Assembly: GCA_963806015.1 (NCBI GenBank)
Contig: CAWDWM010000005.1
Coordinates: 248,001 to 312,000, forward strand
Length of the DNA: 64,000 nt
Reading direction: 5' to 3'
Origin: JAOPZW01 sp963806015
Lineage (GTDB): Bacteria; Actinomycetota; Thermoleophilia; Solirubrobacterales; Solirubrobacteraceae
Shown: piece by piece, positions 53,005 through 61,088 of the stretch
Layout: each line of letters starts with the position of its first letter
How positions within the stretch are numbered: the stretch's first letter is position 1
Made by a program: the position numbers and the translations under genes
The notes under the pieces: generated by a model
Database searches by the model: none
Seen by the model: only the letters and a program-made list of their open reading frames with translations
What the model was told of the DNA's origin: nothing

Positions 53005-53903
53005 CCGGTGGCGGCGGCCGCCGCGGCCCGCGCCTCGCCCAGCAGCGCGACGACGGCGTCGTCGCGGACGAGGTCGAAGTCCTCGTGGTACTTGAGCACT
53101 GCGCCGAGCGTCTGCTCGACGACGGTGGCGTCGAGCTCCTCGCACCCCAGGGCCACGAGCGCCTGCGTCCAGTCGATCGTCTCGGCCACGCCGGGCGCCT
53201 TGGCCAGGTCGATGTTGCGCAGCCCGGCGACGAAGGCGGCCGTCTCCGCCGCCAGGCGCTCGGGCACGCCGGGGACGCGCAGGCGCAGGATCTCCACCTC
53301 GCGCTCGAGCGCGGGATGGGCGATCCAGTGAAACAGGCAGCGGCGCTTGAGCGCGTCGTGCAGCTCGCGCGTGCGGTTGGAGGTGAGGATGACCGTCGGG
53401 CGGCGGCGCGCCGCGATCGTCCCGATCTCGGGGATGGTGATCTGGAAGTCCGAGAGGACCTCGAGCAGGAACGCCTCGAACTCGTCGTCGGCGCGGTCGA
53501 TCTCGTCGATCAGCAGCACCACGGGCTCCTCGGAGGTGATCGCCTCCAGCAGCGGCCGGCGGATGAGGAAGTCGGGCCCGAACAGCTCCTGCTCGTCGAC
53601 CGTGCCCTCCTGCGCGGCGCGGATGTGCAGCAGCTGTCGGGCGTAGTTCCACTCGTAGACGGCGTGGGAGACGTCGAGGCCCTCGTAGCACTGCAGGCGG
53701 ATCAGCCGCGCGCCGCCGGCCAACGCCAGCGCCTTGGCCAGCTCGGTCTTGCCGACGCCCGCCTCGCCCTCCAGGAGCAGGGGCTTCTCGATCGCCAGGG
53801 ACAGGAAGACGGCCGTCGCCAGACCCCGCTCGGGCAGGTAGGACCGCGCGAGGAGCGCGTCCTCCAGGTCGCCGATCGACTGGAAGCCCGGGCCGCTCGT
53901 CAC
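53001..53903 (-). CDS. MoxR-family AAA+ ATPase (CoxD-like)
   Basis: A 300-residue AAA+ ATPase. Walker A LEGEAGVGKTELAKAL (about 45-60), Walker B VLLIDEIDRADDEFE, sensor 1 VILTSNRTRE and the arginine-finger region LKRRCLFHW. MoxR proteins act as chaperones with VWA partners. GTG 53903. It is divergent from the Mo hydroxylase genes across a 118-base shared promoter region. Confidence 0.92.
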   Translation of the reverse strand: MTSGPGFQSIGDLEDALLARSYLPERGLATAVFLSLAIEKPLLLEGEAGVGKTELAKALALAGGARLIRLQCYEGLDVSHAVYEWNYARQLLHIRAAQEGTVDEQELFGPDFLIRRPLLEAITSEEPVVLLIDEIDRADDEFEAFLLEVLSDFQITIPEIGTIAARRRPTVILTSNRTRELHDALKRRCLFHWIAHPALEREVEILRLRVPGVPERLAAETAAFVAGLRNIDLAKAPGVAETIDWTQALVALGCEELDATVVEQTLGAVLKYHEDFDLVRDDAVVALLGEARAAAAAATG

Positions 53904-53937
53904 GCGATCACCCTAGCCAACATTGATCGATCTGTTG

Positions 53938-53981
53938 CTAACGATAATCGGTGGACTTGCCCGGTGAGGGTCATGTATAAG
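53938..53981 (+). promoter_or_regulatory. Mo hydroxylase promoter region with operator motif
   Basis: CTAACGATAATCGG (53938-53951; CCGATTATCGTTAG on the other strand) differs at two positions from the liv-operon motif. TATAAG (53976-53981) is a possible -10 with a weak -35 just downstream of the motif. GATCGATC (53925-53932) lies between the motif and the divergent MoxR gene. Confidence 0.45.
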
Positions 53982-54021
53982 AGCCCAGGTCCCGTCGTTG
54001 CGGTCGAGAGGGAGGGCGTTC

Positions 54022-54816
54022 ATGGGGGTCGTTGACGCGCCGGAAGTGATCGTCGCGGGGTCGCGCGAGGAGGCCGTGAGCGCCTTTGGCGACGGCTCCG
54101 ACGTGACCGTCGTCGCGGGCGGGACGATTGTGATGCCCGACATCACGCACGGCCGCCTGCATCCGCGCCGGGCGCTGCTGATCACCCGCGCCGGCCTGTC
54201 GGGCGTGCGCCAGGAGCAGGGCCGCACCACGATCGGGGCGACGACCACGATCGCCGAGCTCGAGGATGCCGCCGAGCCGCTGGGCGCCTGCGCGCGCGGC
54301 CTCGCGGACTTCGAGATCCGCGGCCAGGCCACGCTCGGGGGCAACCTCTGCGCGCCGGCGGGCGAGCACACCCCGCGCGGAGACCTGCAGGCCGCGCTGC
54401 TCGCGCTCGACGCCCAGGTGCGCTCCACCGGCGCCGGCGGCGAGCGCACGGAGCCCGTGGAGGACTTCCTGGCCGCCGGGCCCGCCGGGCGGCTCGTGCT
54501 CGACGTCGAGTTCGCCGACCCGCAGGCCGGCGCCAGCGCCGTGGTGCGCCGGCCCCATGCCCACGCCTACACGATCATGCGCGTCTGCGCCGCTCGCGTC
54601 GGCGACCAGCTGCGCGTCGCCGTGTCGGGCGCCGGACCGGTCGCCGTGCGCAGCCGCGCGGTCGAGCGTGCGCTGGCCGACGGCGCCGACGCCGCCGCCG
54701 CGGCCGAGCGCGTGCTCGACGACGTGACCCCCGAGGACGATGCCCTGGCGTCGAGCTGGTACCGGGGCAGGACGCTCCCCGTTCTCGTCCGCCGCGCCCT
54801 CGCCGACCTGGACTGA
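54022..54816 (+). CDS. Molybdenum hydroxylase FAD subunit (CoxM/XdhB-like)
   Basis: A 264-residue FAD subunit. FAD motifs are VVAGGTIVMPDI (about 32-43) and RGQATLGGNLCAPAGEHTPRGD (read about 103-124); the usual AGGTDLxP has Ile-Val in place of Asp-Leu. It passes electrons from the 2Fe-2S subunit to an acceptor. The purine-rich GAGAGGGAGGG (54006-54016) sets ATG 54022. It is first of six tightly spaced genes. Confidence 0.92.
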   Translation: MGVVDAPEVIVAGSREEAVSAFGDGSDVTVVAGGTIVMPDITHGRLHPRRALLITRAGLSGVRQEQGRTTIGATTTIAELEDAAEPLGACARGLADFEIRGQATLGGNLCAPAGEHTPRGDLQAALLALDAQVRSTGAGGERTEPVEDFLAAGPAGRLVLDVEFADPQAGASAVVRRPHAHAYTIMRVCAARVGDQLRVAVSGAGPVAVRSRAVERALADGADAAAAAERVLDDVTPEDDALASSWYRGRTLPVLVRRALADLD

Positions 54817-54826
54817 AGGAGAGACG

Positions 54827-55357
54827 ATGAGACTCACGGTCAACGGGACCGAGCACGAGGTGGCCGCGCCACCGCTCGCGACCCTGCTGCACGTCCTGCG
54901 CGAGGAGCTGTTCGTGACGAGCCCGAAGGCGGGCTGCCAGCAGGGCGGCTGCGGCGCCTGCACGGTGCTCGTCGACGGCGAGCCCCGGCGCGCGTGCCTC
55001 CTACCGCTCGCCGCCGTCGAGGGCGCGGCGATCGCGACGGTCGAGGGCCTCGGCGAGGCCGACGATCTCTCCCCCGTGCAGGCCGCCTTCCACGAGCACT
55101 ACGCCGCCCAGTGCGGGTTCTGCACTTCGGGCTTCATGATGGCCGCCCAGGCGCTCGTCGAGCGCGGCCACGCGGTCGAGCGCGAGCACGTGATCGAGGC
55201 CCTCAACGGCCACCTGTGCCGCTGCACCGGCTACGTGAAGATCGTCGACGCCGTGACCGCCGCGGTCCGCGGCGACGTGTCGCCGGCCCACGCGTCGGCC
55301 GACACCGCGCCGCAGGGCGAAGACGCCGTCACCCTCGTGCCCGGGAGCCCGGCATGA
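54827..55357 (+). CDS. Molybdenum hydroxylase 2Fe-2S subunit (CoxS-like)
   Basis: A 176-residue subunit. The plant-ferredoxin-type cluster ligands are in GCQQGGCGACTVLVDG plus a Cys in RRACLLP; the second cluster uses QCGFCTSGFMM and HLCRCTGYVKI. The C-terminal about 30 residues after AAVRGD are an unusual Ala/Gly/Pro-rich tail. Ribosome site GAAGGAGAG (54815-54823) before ATG 54827. It relays electrons from Mo to FAD. Confidence 0.95.
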   Translation: MRLTVNGTEHEVAAPPLATLLHVLREELFVTSPKAGCQQGGCGACTVLVDGEPRRACLLPLAAVEGAAIATVEGLGEADDLSPVQAAFHEHYAAQCGFCTSGFMMAAQALVERGHAVEREHVIEALNGHLCRCTGYVKIVDAVTAAVRGDVSPAHASADTAPQGEDAVTLVPGSPA

Positions 55358-56760
55358 AGGCCGTCGGCGCCCGCCTGCCCCGCTACGACGGCATCGCCCA
55401 CGTCACGGGCCGCACGCAGTACGTCGACGACGTCCGCGTCCACGGCACCCTGTGGTGCAAGGCCCTGCGCTCGTCGCACCACAGCGCGCTCATAACATCG
55501 ATCGACACCGCCAAGGCGCGCGCGATCCCCGGGGTGCACGCGATCGTCACCCACGAGGACGTGCCCCACAACGTCTACGGCCACCTGGAGGGCCTCGGCG
55601 TTCCCGCCGACGAGCCGCTGCTGGCCGAGGGTGACGTGCGCTGGAACGGCCAGCCGATCGCCGCGGTCGCCGCCGTGTCCGAGGAGGTCGCGCAGGCCGC
55701 CGTCGACGCGATCGAGGTGGTCTACGAGGAGCGCGCGCCGATCCTCGACATCCGCACCGCCGCCGATCCCGGCGCGGGCGAGCACTTCCACCAATGGGGC
55801 CCGATCTATCCGCACTTCGGCCCCCACAACCACCGCCGCGTGCGCAAGGGCGACGTCGAGGCCGCGTTCGACGCGGCCGACCTCATCGTCGAGGGCGTCT
55901 ACCGCCCCCAGGCGATCGAGCACTGCCCGCTGGAGACGCAGGTCGCCCTCGTGGTCCCCGAGCCCAGCGGCCGGCTGACGATCTACTCCTGCACCCAGGC
56001 GATGTACTTCTCGATGGGCGTCGTCGCCGCGCACCTGGAGTGGCCGCTGAACAAGCTGAAGTTCGTCGGTGGCACCGTCGGCGGCGGCTTCGGCGGCAAG
56101 GTCGACACGGCGACCGAGACGATCTGCGCGCTGCTGGCGATCCAGGCGCGCCGGCCCGTCAAGTGGCGCTTCACGCGCGAGGAGGAGTTCCTGACCTCCT
56201 CCACGCGAGCGCCGTGGCACATCGAGATCCGCGACGCGGTCAGCAACGACGGCTGGATCCTCGGCCGGCGCATGCTGACCCTCCACGACGCCGGCGCCTA
56301 CGCGCGCTTCTCGCCCTACGGGCTGACCAAGCACGCCTTTCACCACACCGGCGCCTACACGATTCCCAACCTGCGCTTCGACGGGTTCGTGCTCTTCACC
56401 AACCGCGTCCCCACCACCGCGATGCGCGGGTTCGGCGTCACCTCGGTGTCGCTGGCCACCGAGCTGCACCTCAGCCGCGTCGCCGAGCAGGTCGGGATCG
56501 ACCCGCTGGAGCTGCGCCTGAAGAACGCCAACCGCGTCGGCGACACCACCGGCAACCGCGTGGTGATGCACGACCCGTCCACCGTCCCGGTCACGCTGGC
56601 CGCGGCGACGGCCGTCGGCTACGAGCTCGGCGACGACTACCGGGCGATGACGTCCGAGCGCCGCAGCGGCGACCTGCTGCCCGAGCACCTCGTCGCCCAG
56701 CAGGCCCCCGACGGCGAGCACCTCGCCACCTACCGGGCGACCAACGGAGGAGCGCGCTGA
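55354..56760 (+). CDS. Molybdenum hydroxylase large subunit, N-terminal half
   Basis: A 468-residue protein covering the ald/xan dehydrogenase a/b hammerhead (RYDGIAHVTGRTQYVDDV to about 120) and the first molybdopterin domain, with the Gln-loop VGGTVGGGFGGK (about 239-250) and TTAMRGFGVTS. It stops after YRATNGGAR, where one-piece large subunits would continue. The AYxCSFR loop of CO dehydrogenase is absent. Size (about 50 kDa) matches the split NdhL subunit known from Eubacterium nicotinate dehydrogenase. ATG overlaps the 2Fe-2S stop. Confidence 0.92.
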   Translation: MKAVGARLPRYDGIAHVTGRTQYVDDVRVHGTLWCKALRSSHHSALITSIDTAKARAIPGVHAIVTHEDVPHNVYGHLEGLGVPADEPLLAEGDVRWNGQPIAAVAAVSEEVAQAAVDAIEVVYEERAPILDIRTAADPGAGEHFHQWGPIYPHFGPHNHRRVRKGDVEAAFDAADLIVEGVYRPQAIEHCPLETQVALVVPEPSGRLTIYSCTQAMYFSMGVVAAHLEWPLNKLKFVGGTVGGGFGGKVDTATETICALLAIQARRPVKWRFTREEEFLTSSTRAPWHIEIRDAVSNDGWILGRRMLTLHDAGAYARFSPYGLTKHAFHHTGAYTIPNLRFDGFVLFTNRVPTTAMRGFGVTSVSLATELHLSRVAEQVGIDPLELRLKNANRVGDTTGNRVVMHDPSTVPVTLAAATAVGYELGDDYRAMTSERRSGDLLPEHLVAQQAPDGEHLATYRATNGGAR

Positions 56761-57860
56761 TGGCCAAGCACCGCGGTCGCGGCTTCGCGACGATCGAGTA
56801 CCCGACGGGCATGAACCAGAACGGCGACCCCAGCCAGGCGTGGATCAAGCTCAAGCCCGACGGGCGCGTCGACGTCTTCGCCGGCACGGTCGACATCGGC
56901 CAGGGCTCCAAGACCGTCCACACCCAGATCGTGGCCGACGCGCTCGGCGTCCCCTACGACTGGGTGACGATGGACAACTCCAACACCGACTCCTCGGCGG
57001 TGTGCACGGGGACCTTCGCCTCGCGCGGCACATTCATCGGCGGCAACGCGGTGCGCTACGCCGCCGAGAAGGCGCGCGAGCGTATCCTCGACATCGCCTC
57101 CAAGGAGCTCGAGATCTCCGCCGACGACCTCGAGATCGTCGACGGCGAGGTCCTGGCCAAGGGCGCGCCGGACCGCAAGATCTCGATCCCCGACGTCGCC
57201 GGGGCGGCGACCTACGTCTACGGCGAGCTGATCACCGGCAACGGCACGGCGTTCAAGCCGCTGGCCGAGGTCGACGACGACGACGGCTCGGTCACCGTCG
57301 AGCCGCACTCGGCGATCTCCTACGCCGCGTGCGTCATCGACGTCGAGGTCGACGACGAGACCGGCGAGACGACGGTGCTGAAGATGCTCCAGGTCTACGA
57401 CGTCGGTCGCGCGATCAACCCCACGCTGGTCGAGGGGCAGATCGAGGGCGGGGCGATGATGGGCCTCGGGCTCGGCCTGCTGGAGAGCTCCTATCCCTAC
57501 TACCCCTCGCTGGAGCACCGCGGCGAGCAGTTCGGCTCCTACCTGGCGCCCGCGCTCGACGACCTGCCCGAGCTCGAGAACGTGATCCTCGAGAACCCGT
57601 CGGTCGACGGGCCCTTCGGCGCCAAGGCGATCGGCGAGATGGCCAACAACGCCCAGCCGCCGGCCATCGCGGCCGCCATCCACGACGCCGTCGGGGTGTG
57701 GGTGACCGAGATGCCCGCCACGCCCGAGCGCGTCCTGCGCGCGCTCGACGCCAAGAGCGAGCCGCGGCGCGAGGGCAAGCGCGTCATCTACGACGAGGAG
57801 ATCTCGGTCGCCGGCCTCAGCGCCGACGGCGGGCAGGCCTTCTGGGGCGTCGATGCCTGA
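56760..57860 (+). CDS. Molybdenum hydroxylase large subunit, C-terminal half
   Basis: A 366-residue protein that continues the molybdopterin-binding fold: IKLKPDGRVDVFAGTVDIGQGSKTVHTQI (read about 28-56), the Cys-containing SSAVCTGTFASRGTFIGGNA, and the catalytic-Glu segment GPFGAKAIGEMANNAQPPAIAAAI (read about 285-308). It has its own GGAGG ribosome site and an ATG overlapping the preceding TGA (TGATG), so the split is an organised gene break and not a frameshift. About 39 kDa, comparable to NdhM. Together with the 468-residue subunit it should form the Mo active site. Confidence 0.92.
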   Translation: MAKHRGRGFATIEYPTGMNQNGDPSQAWIKLKPDGRVDVFAGTVDIGQGSKTVHTQIVADALGVPYDWVTMDNSNTDSSAVCTGTFASRGTFIGGNAVRYAAEKARERILDIASKELEISADDLEIVDGEVLAKGAPDRKISIPDVAGAATYVYGELITGNGTAFKPLAEVDDDDGSVTVEPHSAISYAACVIDVEVDDETGETTVLKMLQVYDVGRAINPTLVEGQIEGGAMMGLGLGLLESSYPYYPSLEHRGEQFGSYLAPALDDLPELENVILENPSVDGPFGAKAIGEMANNAQPPAIAAAIHDAVGVWVTEMPATPERVLRALDAKSEPRREGKRVIYDEEISVAGLSADGGQAFWGVDA

Positions 57861-58245
57861 GCGCTCGGGCTTTCGCACCTGGAACGGCGTCCCGGCCTTC
57901 GAGTTCGTCGACGGCGTGCGCCTGCACGCCATCGGCGGCGACCAGGTCCTGCTCTGTCGCGTGCAGTACGAGCCGGGCAAGCAGGTCACGCGCCATGCCC
58001 ACGAGCACACCGAGCAGCTGATGGCCGTCATCGACGGCTCGGTGACGATGACCATCGGCGAGGAGACGCGCGAGCTGCACCCCGGCGACGTCGTGTGCGT
58101 CAACCGCGGCATCGAGCACGAGCTGTACTCCGAGGGCGGGGTGACCTTCTTCGAGGCGCTCGCCCCCGTCCCGCTCGACCACGTGCCCGACGGCGAGCGC
58201 GACCTCATGCTGGCCGAGGGCGGCGCGACGCACGTCGCTCGCTGA
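57853..58245 (+). CDS. Cupin-domain protein
   Basis: A 130-residue cupin. Motif 1 GKQVTRHAHEHTEQLMAVIDG (read 50-70) gives three His and a Glu; motif 2 is LHPGDVVCVNRGIEHEL. It overlaps the large subunit by eight bases, so is tightly coupled. It may act on the hydroxylated product, or as an isomerase. Confidence 0.88.
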   Translation: MPERSGFRTWNGVPAFEFVDGVRLHAIGGDQVLLCRVQYEPGKQVTRHAHEHTEQLMAVIDGSVTMTIGEETRELHPGDVVCVNRGIEHELYSEGGVTFFEALAPVPLDHVPDGERDLMLAEGGATHVAR

Positions 58246-58964
58246 TGGGCGAGTTCGACGGCAAGGTCGCGCTGGTCACCGGCGGCGCCAGCGGGATCGG
58301 CGCGGCGGTGGTCACGCTGCTGACGGAGCGCGGCGCCGCCGTCGCCTCGGTCGACCTCAACGCGGACGCCAGCCCCGAGGGCGCGCTCAAGGTCGACGGC
58401 GACGTCACCGACTCGCGCTCGGTGGCCGCAGCGGTGGCGCGCGCCGAACGCGAGCTCGGACCGCTCGACGCGGTCGTGTGCTGCGCGGGGACCGCCGGCG
58501 ACTCGCTGCGCACCGTCGACGTCACCGACGAGGAGTGGCGGCGCGTCTTCGCGCTGAACTGCGACGGCGTCTTCTACTTCAACCGCGAGGCGGCCCGCGT
58601 GATGGTCCCGCGCGGGCGCGGGCGGATCGTGAACATCGCCTCGATCGCCGGCAAGGAGGGCAACCCGATGGCCGCCGCCTACTCGGCGAGCAAGGCCGCG
58701 GTGATCGGGATGACCAAGTCCATCGGCAAGGACCTCGCCGAAACCGGCGTGCTCGTCAACTGCGTCGCTCCCGCGGTCATCGCCACGCCGATGCTCGACC
58801 AGATGAGCCAGGAGCACATCGATTACATGGTGTCGAAGATCCCGATGAACCGGCTGGGCCAGCCGGTCGAGGTCGCCGAGCTCGTGGCCTTCCTGGCCTC
58901 CGAGCGGATGACGTTCTCGACCGGCGCGACGTTCGACATCTCCGGCGGGCGCGCCGTCTTCTAG
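58245..58964 (+). CDS. SDR-family oxidoreductase
   Basis: A 239-residue classical SDR. VTGGASGIGAAVV loop, Asp in SVDLNAD (NAD preference), CCAGTAG replacing NNAG, Ser in VNIASIAG shifted (NIAS), and YSASK with Tyr and Lys. The C terminus is STGATFDISGGRAVF. It is the last gene of the Mo hydroxylase operon, starting in the cupin stop (TGATG). Confidence 0.9.
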   Translation: MGEFDGKVALVTGGASGIGAAVVTLLTERGAAVASVDLNADASPEGALKVDGDVTDSRSVAAAVARAERELGPLDAVVCCAGTAGDSLRTVDVTDEEWRRVFALNCDGVFYFNREAARVMVPRGRGRIVNIASIAGKEGNPMAAAYSASKAAVIGMTKSIGKDLAETGVLVNCVAPAVIATPMLDQMSQEHIDYMVSKIPMNRLGQPVEVAELVAFLASERMTFSTGATFDISGGRAVF

Positions 58965-59001
58965 GCCTCGGCCGCCGTCGCAGCGGTCAGAATCGCCGGC
59001 G

Positions 59002-60240
59002 ATGCCGCCGCCTGCCGTTGACCCTCACCGCCGGCGCCGATTCAGCGGCCGCGACCCCTTCGAGGAGCACCGGGCGTCCACGCCGCTGGAGCTGCTCTAC
59101 GACCTGACGATCGTCGTCGCCTTCGGCACGGCGGCGGATGAGCTGGCGCACTACGTCGCCGAGGGTCACGCCGGAGCGGGCGTCGCGGGGTTCGCGTTCG
59201 GCGCGTTCGCCGTCAGCTGGGCGTGGCTGAACTACTCGTGGTTCGCGTCGGCCTACGACACCGACGACTGGCTCTTCCGCCTGGCGACGATGGTGCAGAT
59301 GATCGGGGTCGTCGTCCTCTCGCTCGGCCTGCCGCAGCTGTTCGCGTCGATCGATCACGGCGACACGCTGGACAACCACGTGGTGGTCGCCGGCTACGTG
59401 GTCATGCGCACGGCGCTCGTCTTCCTGTGGTGGCAGGTGTCGCGGCACGATCCCGAGCGACGGCGAACCGCTCGCTCCTACATGGTCCTGGTGGGCCTCG
59501 CCCAGGTCGCCTGGGTGGCGCTCGCCATCCCGGACATCCCCGTGGGCACGACCTTCATCGGGGTGGCGGCCCTCGTCGCGTTCGAGCTCGCGGTCCCGTT
59601 CGTCGCCGAGCGCAACGGCGGGACGCCATGGCACCCCCACCACATCGCCGAGCGCTACGGCCTGCTGGTCATCATCACGCTGGGCGAGGTCATCATCGGC
59701 ACCGTCGCCGCCCTGAACGCCCTCGTCCACGGCGAGGCCGGCTGGAGCGTCGATGCCGCGTTGCTCGCCCTCGCCGGCGTCGGGCTGACGTTCGGGTGCT
59801 GGTGGATGTACTTCGCGGTGCCCTGGGCCGAGCCGCTGGTCGCCCACCGGGAGCGCGCGTTCCTCTTCGGCTACGGGCACCTCGTGATCTTCGCCGCGCT
59901 CGCGGCCATGGGCGCGGGACTCCACGTCGCCGCCCTGAGCCTGGAGCACGAGGCGACGATCAGCGAGACGGCGACGGTCCTGAGCGTGGCGATCCCCGTC
60001 GCGATCTACGTGGCGATGTTCTACGCCCTGTACTCGGCGCTGATGCACGCGCGCGACCCGTTCCACCTGGGGCTCATCGCCAGCACGACCGCTGTCCTGG
60101 TGCTGGCGATCGCGCTCGCGGCGGCGGGCGTGAGCATGCCGATCTGCCTGATCGTCCTCACGTGCGCGCCGGCGGTGACCGTCGTCGGCTACGAGACGCT
60201 GGGCCACCGGCACATGGCTGATGCGCTCGACCGGCTGTGA
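59002..60240 (+). CDS. LtrA-family membrane protein
   Basis: A 412-residue integral membrane protein of the low-temperature-requirement A family. The signature STPLELLYDLTIVVAFGTAAD is near residues 27-47. About ten or more membrane helices follow, with HHIAERYGLLVIITLGEVIIGT in the middle and SAYDTDDWLFRLATMVQM. The function is unknown despite the name. It appears monocistronic, 37 bases after the SDR. Confidence 0.92.
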   Translation: MPPPAVDPHRRRRFSGRDPFEEHRASTPLELLYDLTIVVAFGTAADELAHYVAEGHAGAGVAGFAFGAFAVSWAWLNYSWFASAYDTDDWLFRLATMVQMIGVVVLSLGLPQLFASIDHGDTLDNHVVVAGYVVMRTALVFLWWQVSRHDPERRRTARSYMVLVGLAQVAWVALAIPDIPVGTTFIGVAALVAFELAVPFVAERNGGTPWHPHHIAERYGLLVIITLGEVIIGTVAALNALVHGEAGWSVDAALLALAGVGLTFGCWWMYFAVPWAEPLVAHRERAFLFGYGHLVIFAALAAMGAGLHVAALSLEHEATISETATVLSVAIPVAIYVAMFYALYSALMHARDPFHLGLIASTTAVLVLAIALAAAGVSMPICLIVLTCAPAVTVVGYETLGHRHMADALDRL

Positions 60241-60249
60241 CTGTTGGTT

Positions 60250-60426
60250 GGCGGCGGCGCGAACGGCTCACCGAGGGGAGGGAGTCGGGGCGGTCCGAGC
60301 GCCCGCGGCTCCGCCGGAGCGGGCGTGCCGCCCGCGTGACGCATGACCGCGGGCGGCGGCGCGAACGGCTCACTAAGGAGGGAGTCAGCGGCGGTCGGAG
60401 CGTGCGCGGCTCCGCCGGAGCGGGCG
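60250..60426. repeat. Two imperfect 75-bp direct repeats with internal hairpins
   Basis: Copy A (60250-60325) and copy B (60352-60426) are 102 bases apart start to start and mostly identical. Each ends in the hairpin GCTCCG-C-CGGAGC flanked by GCGC/GGGCG. A third, 30-base partial copy lies at 60540-60569. The 60241-60797 gap holds no gene; besides these repeats it contains two larger hairpins. Confidence 0.75.
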
Positions 60427-60577
60427 CCTCACGGAGCAAACCGGGCGTCTCGTGCAACCCCTCGGCCGGCGCGCCGACGGGCTGGGCCGGATTGACGGAC
60501 ATAGTGACCGTCGATGCGGCCCACCCAGCGGCCAGCGTAGGTCGGAGCGTGCGCGGCTCCGCGCGAGCGCAGATGCC

Positions 60578-60634
60578 GCGCGAACTGCGTGGGATAGGCG
60601 TCGGATTCCGGGCTTAATCCCACGCAGTTCGCGC
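60578..60634. repeat. Perfect 18-bp inverted repeat, 21-base loop
   Basis: GCGCGAACTGCGTGGGAT (60578-60595) pairs perfectly with 60617-60634. It lies between the convergent ltrA and ABM genes. The arm shares GCGCGAACTG with the hairpin at 3-68. A bidirectional terminator or extragenic palindromic element are both possible. Confidence 0.75.
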
Positions 60635-60742
60635 ACGGGCTGGTCGGCGCGACCGACGCGCCCCGGGCGACAGGCCCACCCTCCCTCGGTGAGCAGTTCG
60701 CAGGCGCCGCACAGCGCCGCGCGCGCACGCGTCGCGTCGCGT

Positions 60743-60788
60743 CGAACGTCGGTCCTACCCCCTGTAGAGGGGGGAAGACCGACGTTCG
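60743..60788 (-). terminator. Strong stem-loop after the ABM/FAH operon
   Basis: CGAACGTCGGTC (60743-60754) pairs with GACCGACGTTCG (60777-60788); inside, CCCCCT (60758-60763) pairs with AGGGGG (60768-60773) around GTAG. It begins ten bases past the last gene of the minus-strand operon, so it is a likely transcription terminator although without a U-tract. Confidence 0.7.
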
Positions 60789-60797
60789 GCCGCGGCC

Positions 60798-61088
60798 CTA
60801 CTCGAACGTCTCGTAGAAGTTGCGCTCGCGCGTCTCCATGAGCGGGAAGATCTCGCCGACGCCGAGGGTCTGGAAGTGCTCGGTCTGGCCGTGCTCCTCG
60901 AAGGCCGCCTTGTCGCGGTACTGCTCGTACATGAGGAAGACGCGCGGGTCCTCGGGATCGCGGTGCGCGATGTAGTGGACGTTGCCCGGCTCGGCGCTCG
61001 ACGCCTCGACGAGCTGGGGGATGAGCTCGGCGACGCGGTCCTGCGAGCCGTCCTTGGCGGTCATGCGGGCAACGAGGACAAAGGCCAT
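60798..61088 (-). CDS. Antibiotic biosynthesis monooxygenase-fold (quinol monooxygenase-like) protein
   Basis: A 96-residue ABM/YgiN-like dimeric alpha-beta protein. FVLVARMTAKDGSQDRVAELI, NVHYIAHRDPEDPRVFLMYEQYRDKAAFEEHGQTEHF (read about 36-72) follow the family pattern. Members oxidise quinols without cofactor or act as accessory proteins. ATG abuts the TAG of the FAH gene. Confidence 0.88.
   Translation of the reverse strand: MAFVLVARMTAKDGSQDRVAELIPQLVEASSAEPGNVHYIAHRDPEDPRVFLMYEQYRDKAAFEEHGQTEHFQTLGVGEIFPLMETRERNFYETFE

Noticed and set aside
54022..57860. Aerobic CO dehydrogenase (coxMSL)
   Set aside because: The order and the CoxD/CoxE neighbours fit, but the large subunit lacks the AYxCSFR active-site loop and is split; a general xanthine-dehydrogenase-family hydroxylase is the better call.
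60250..60569. CRISPR array
   Set aside because: Only two imperfect long copies and one fragment, irregular spacing, no cas genes.
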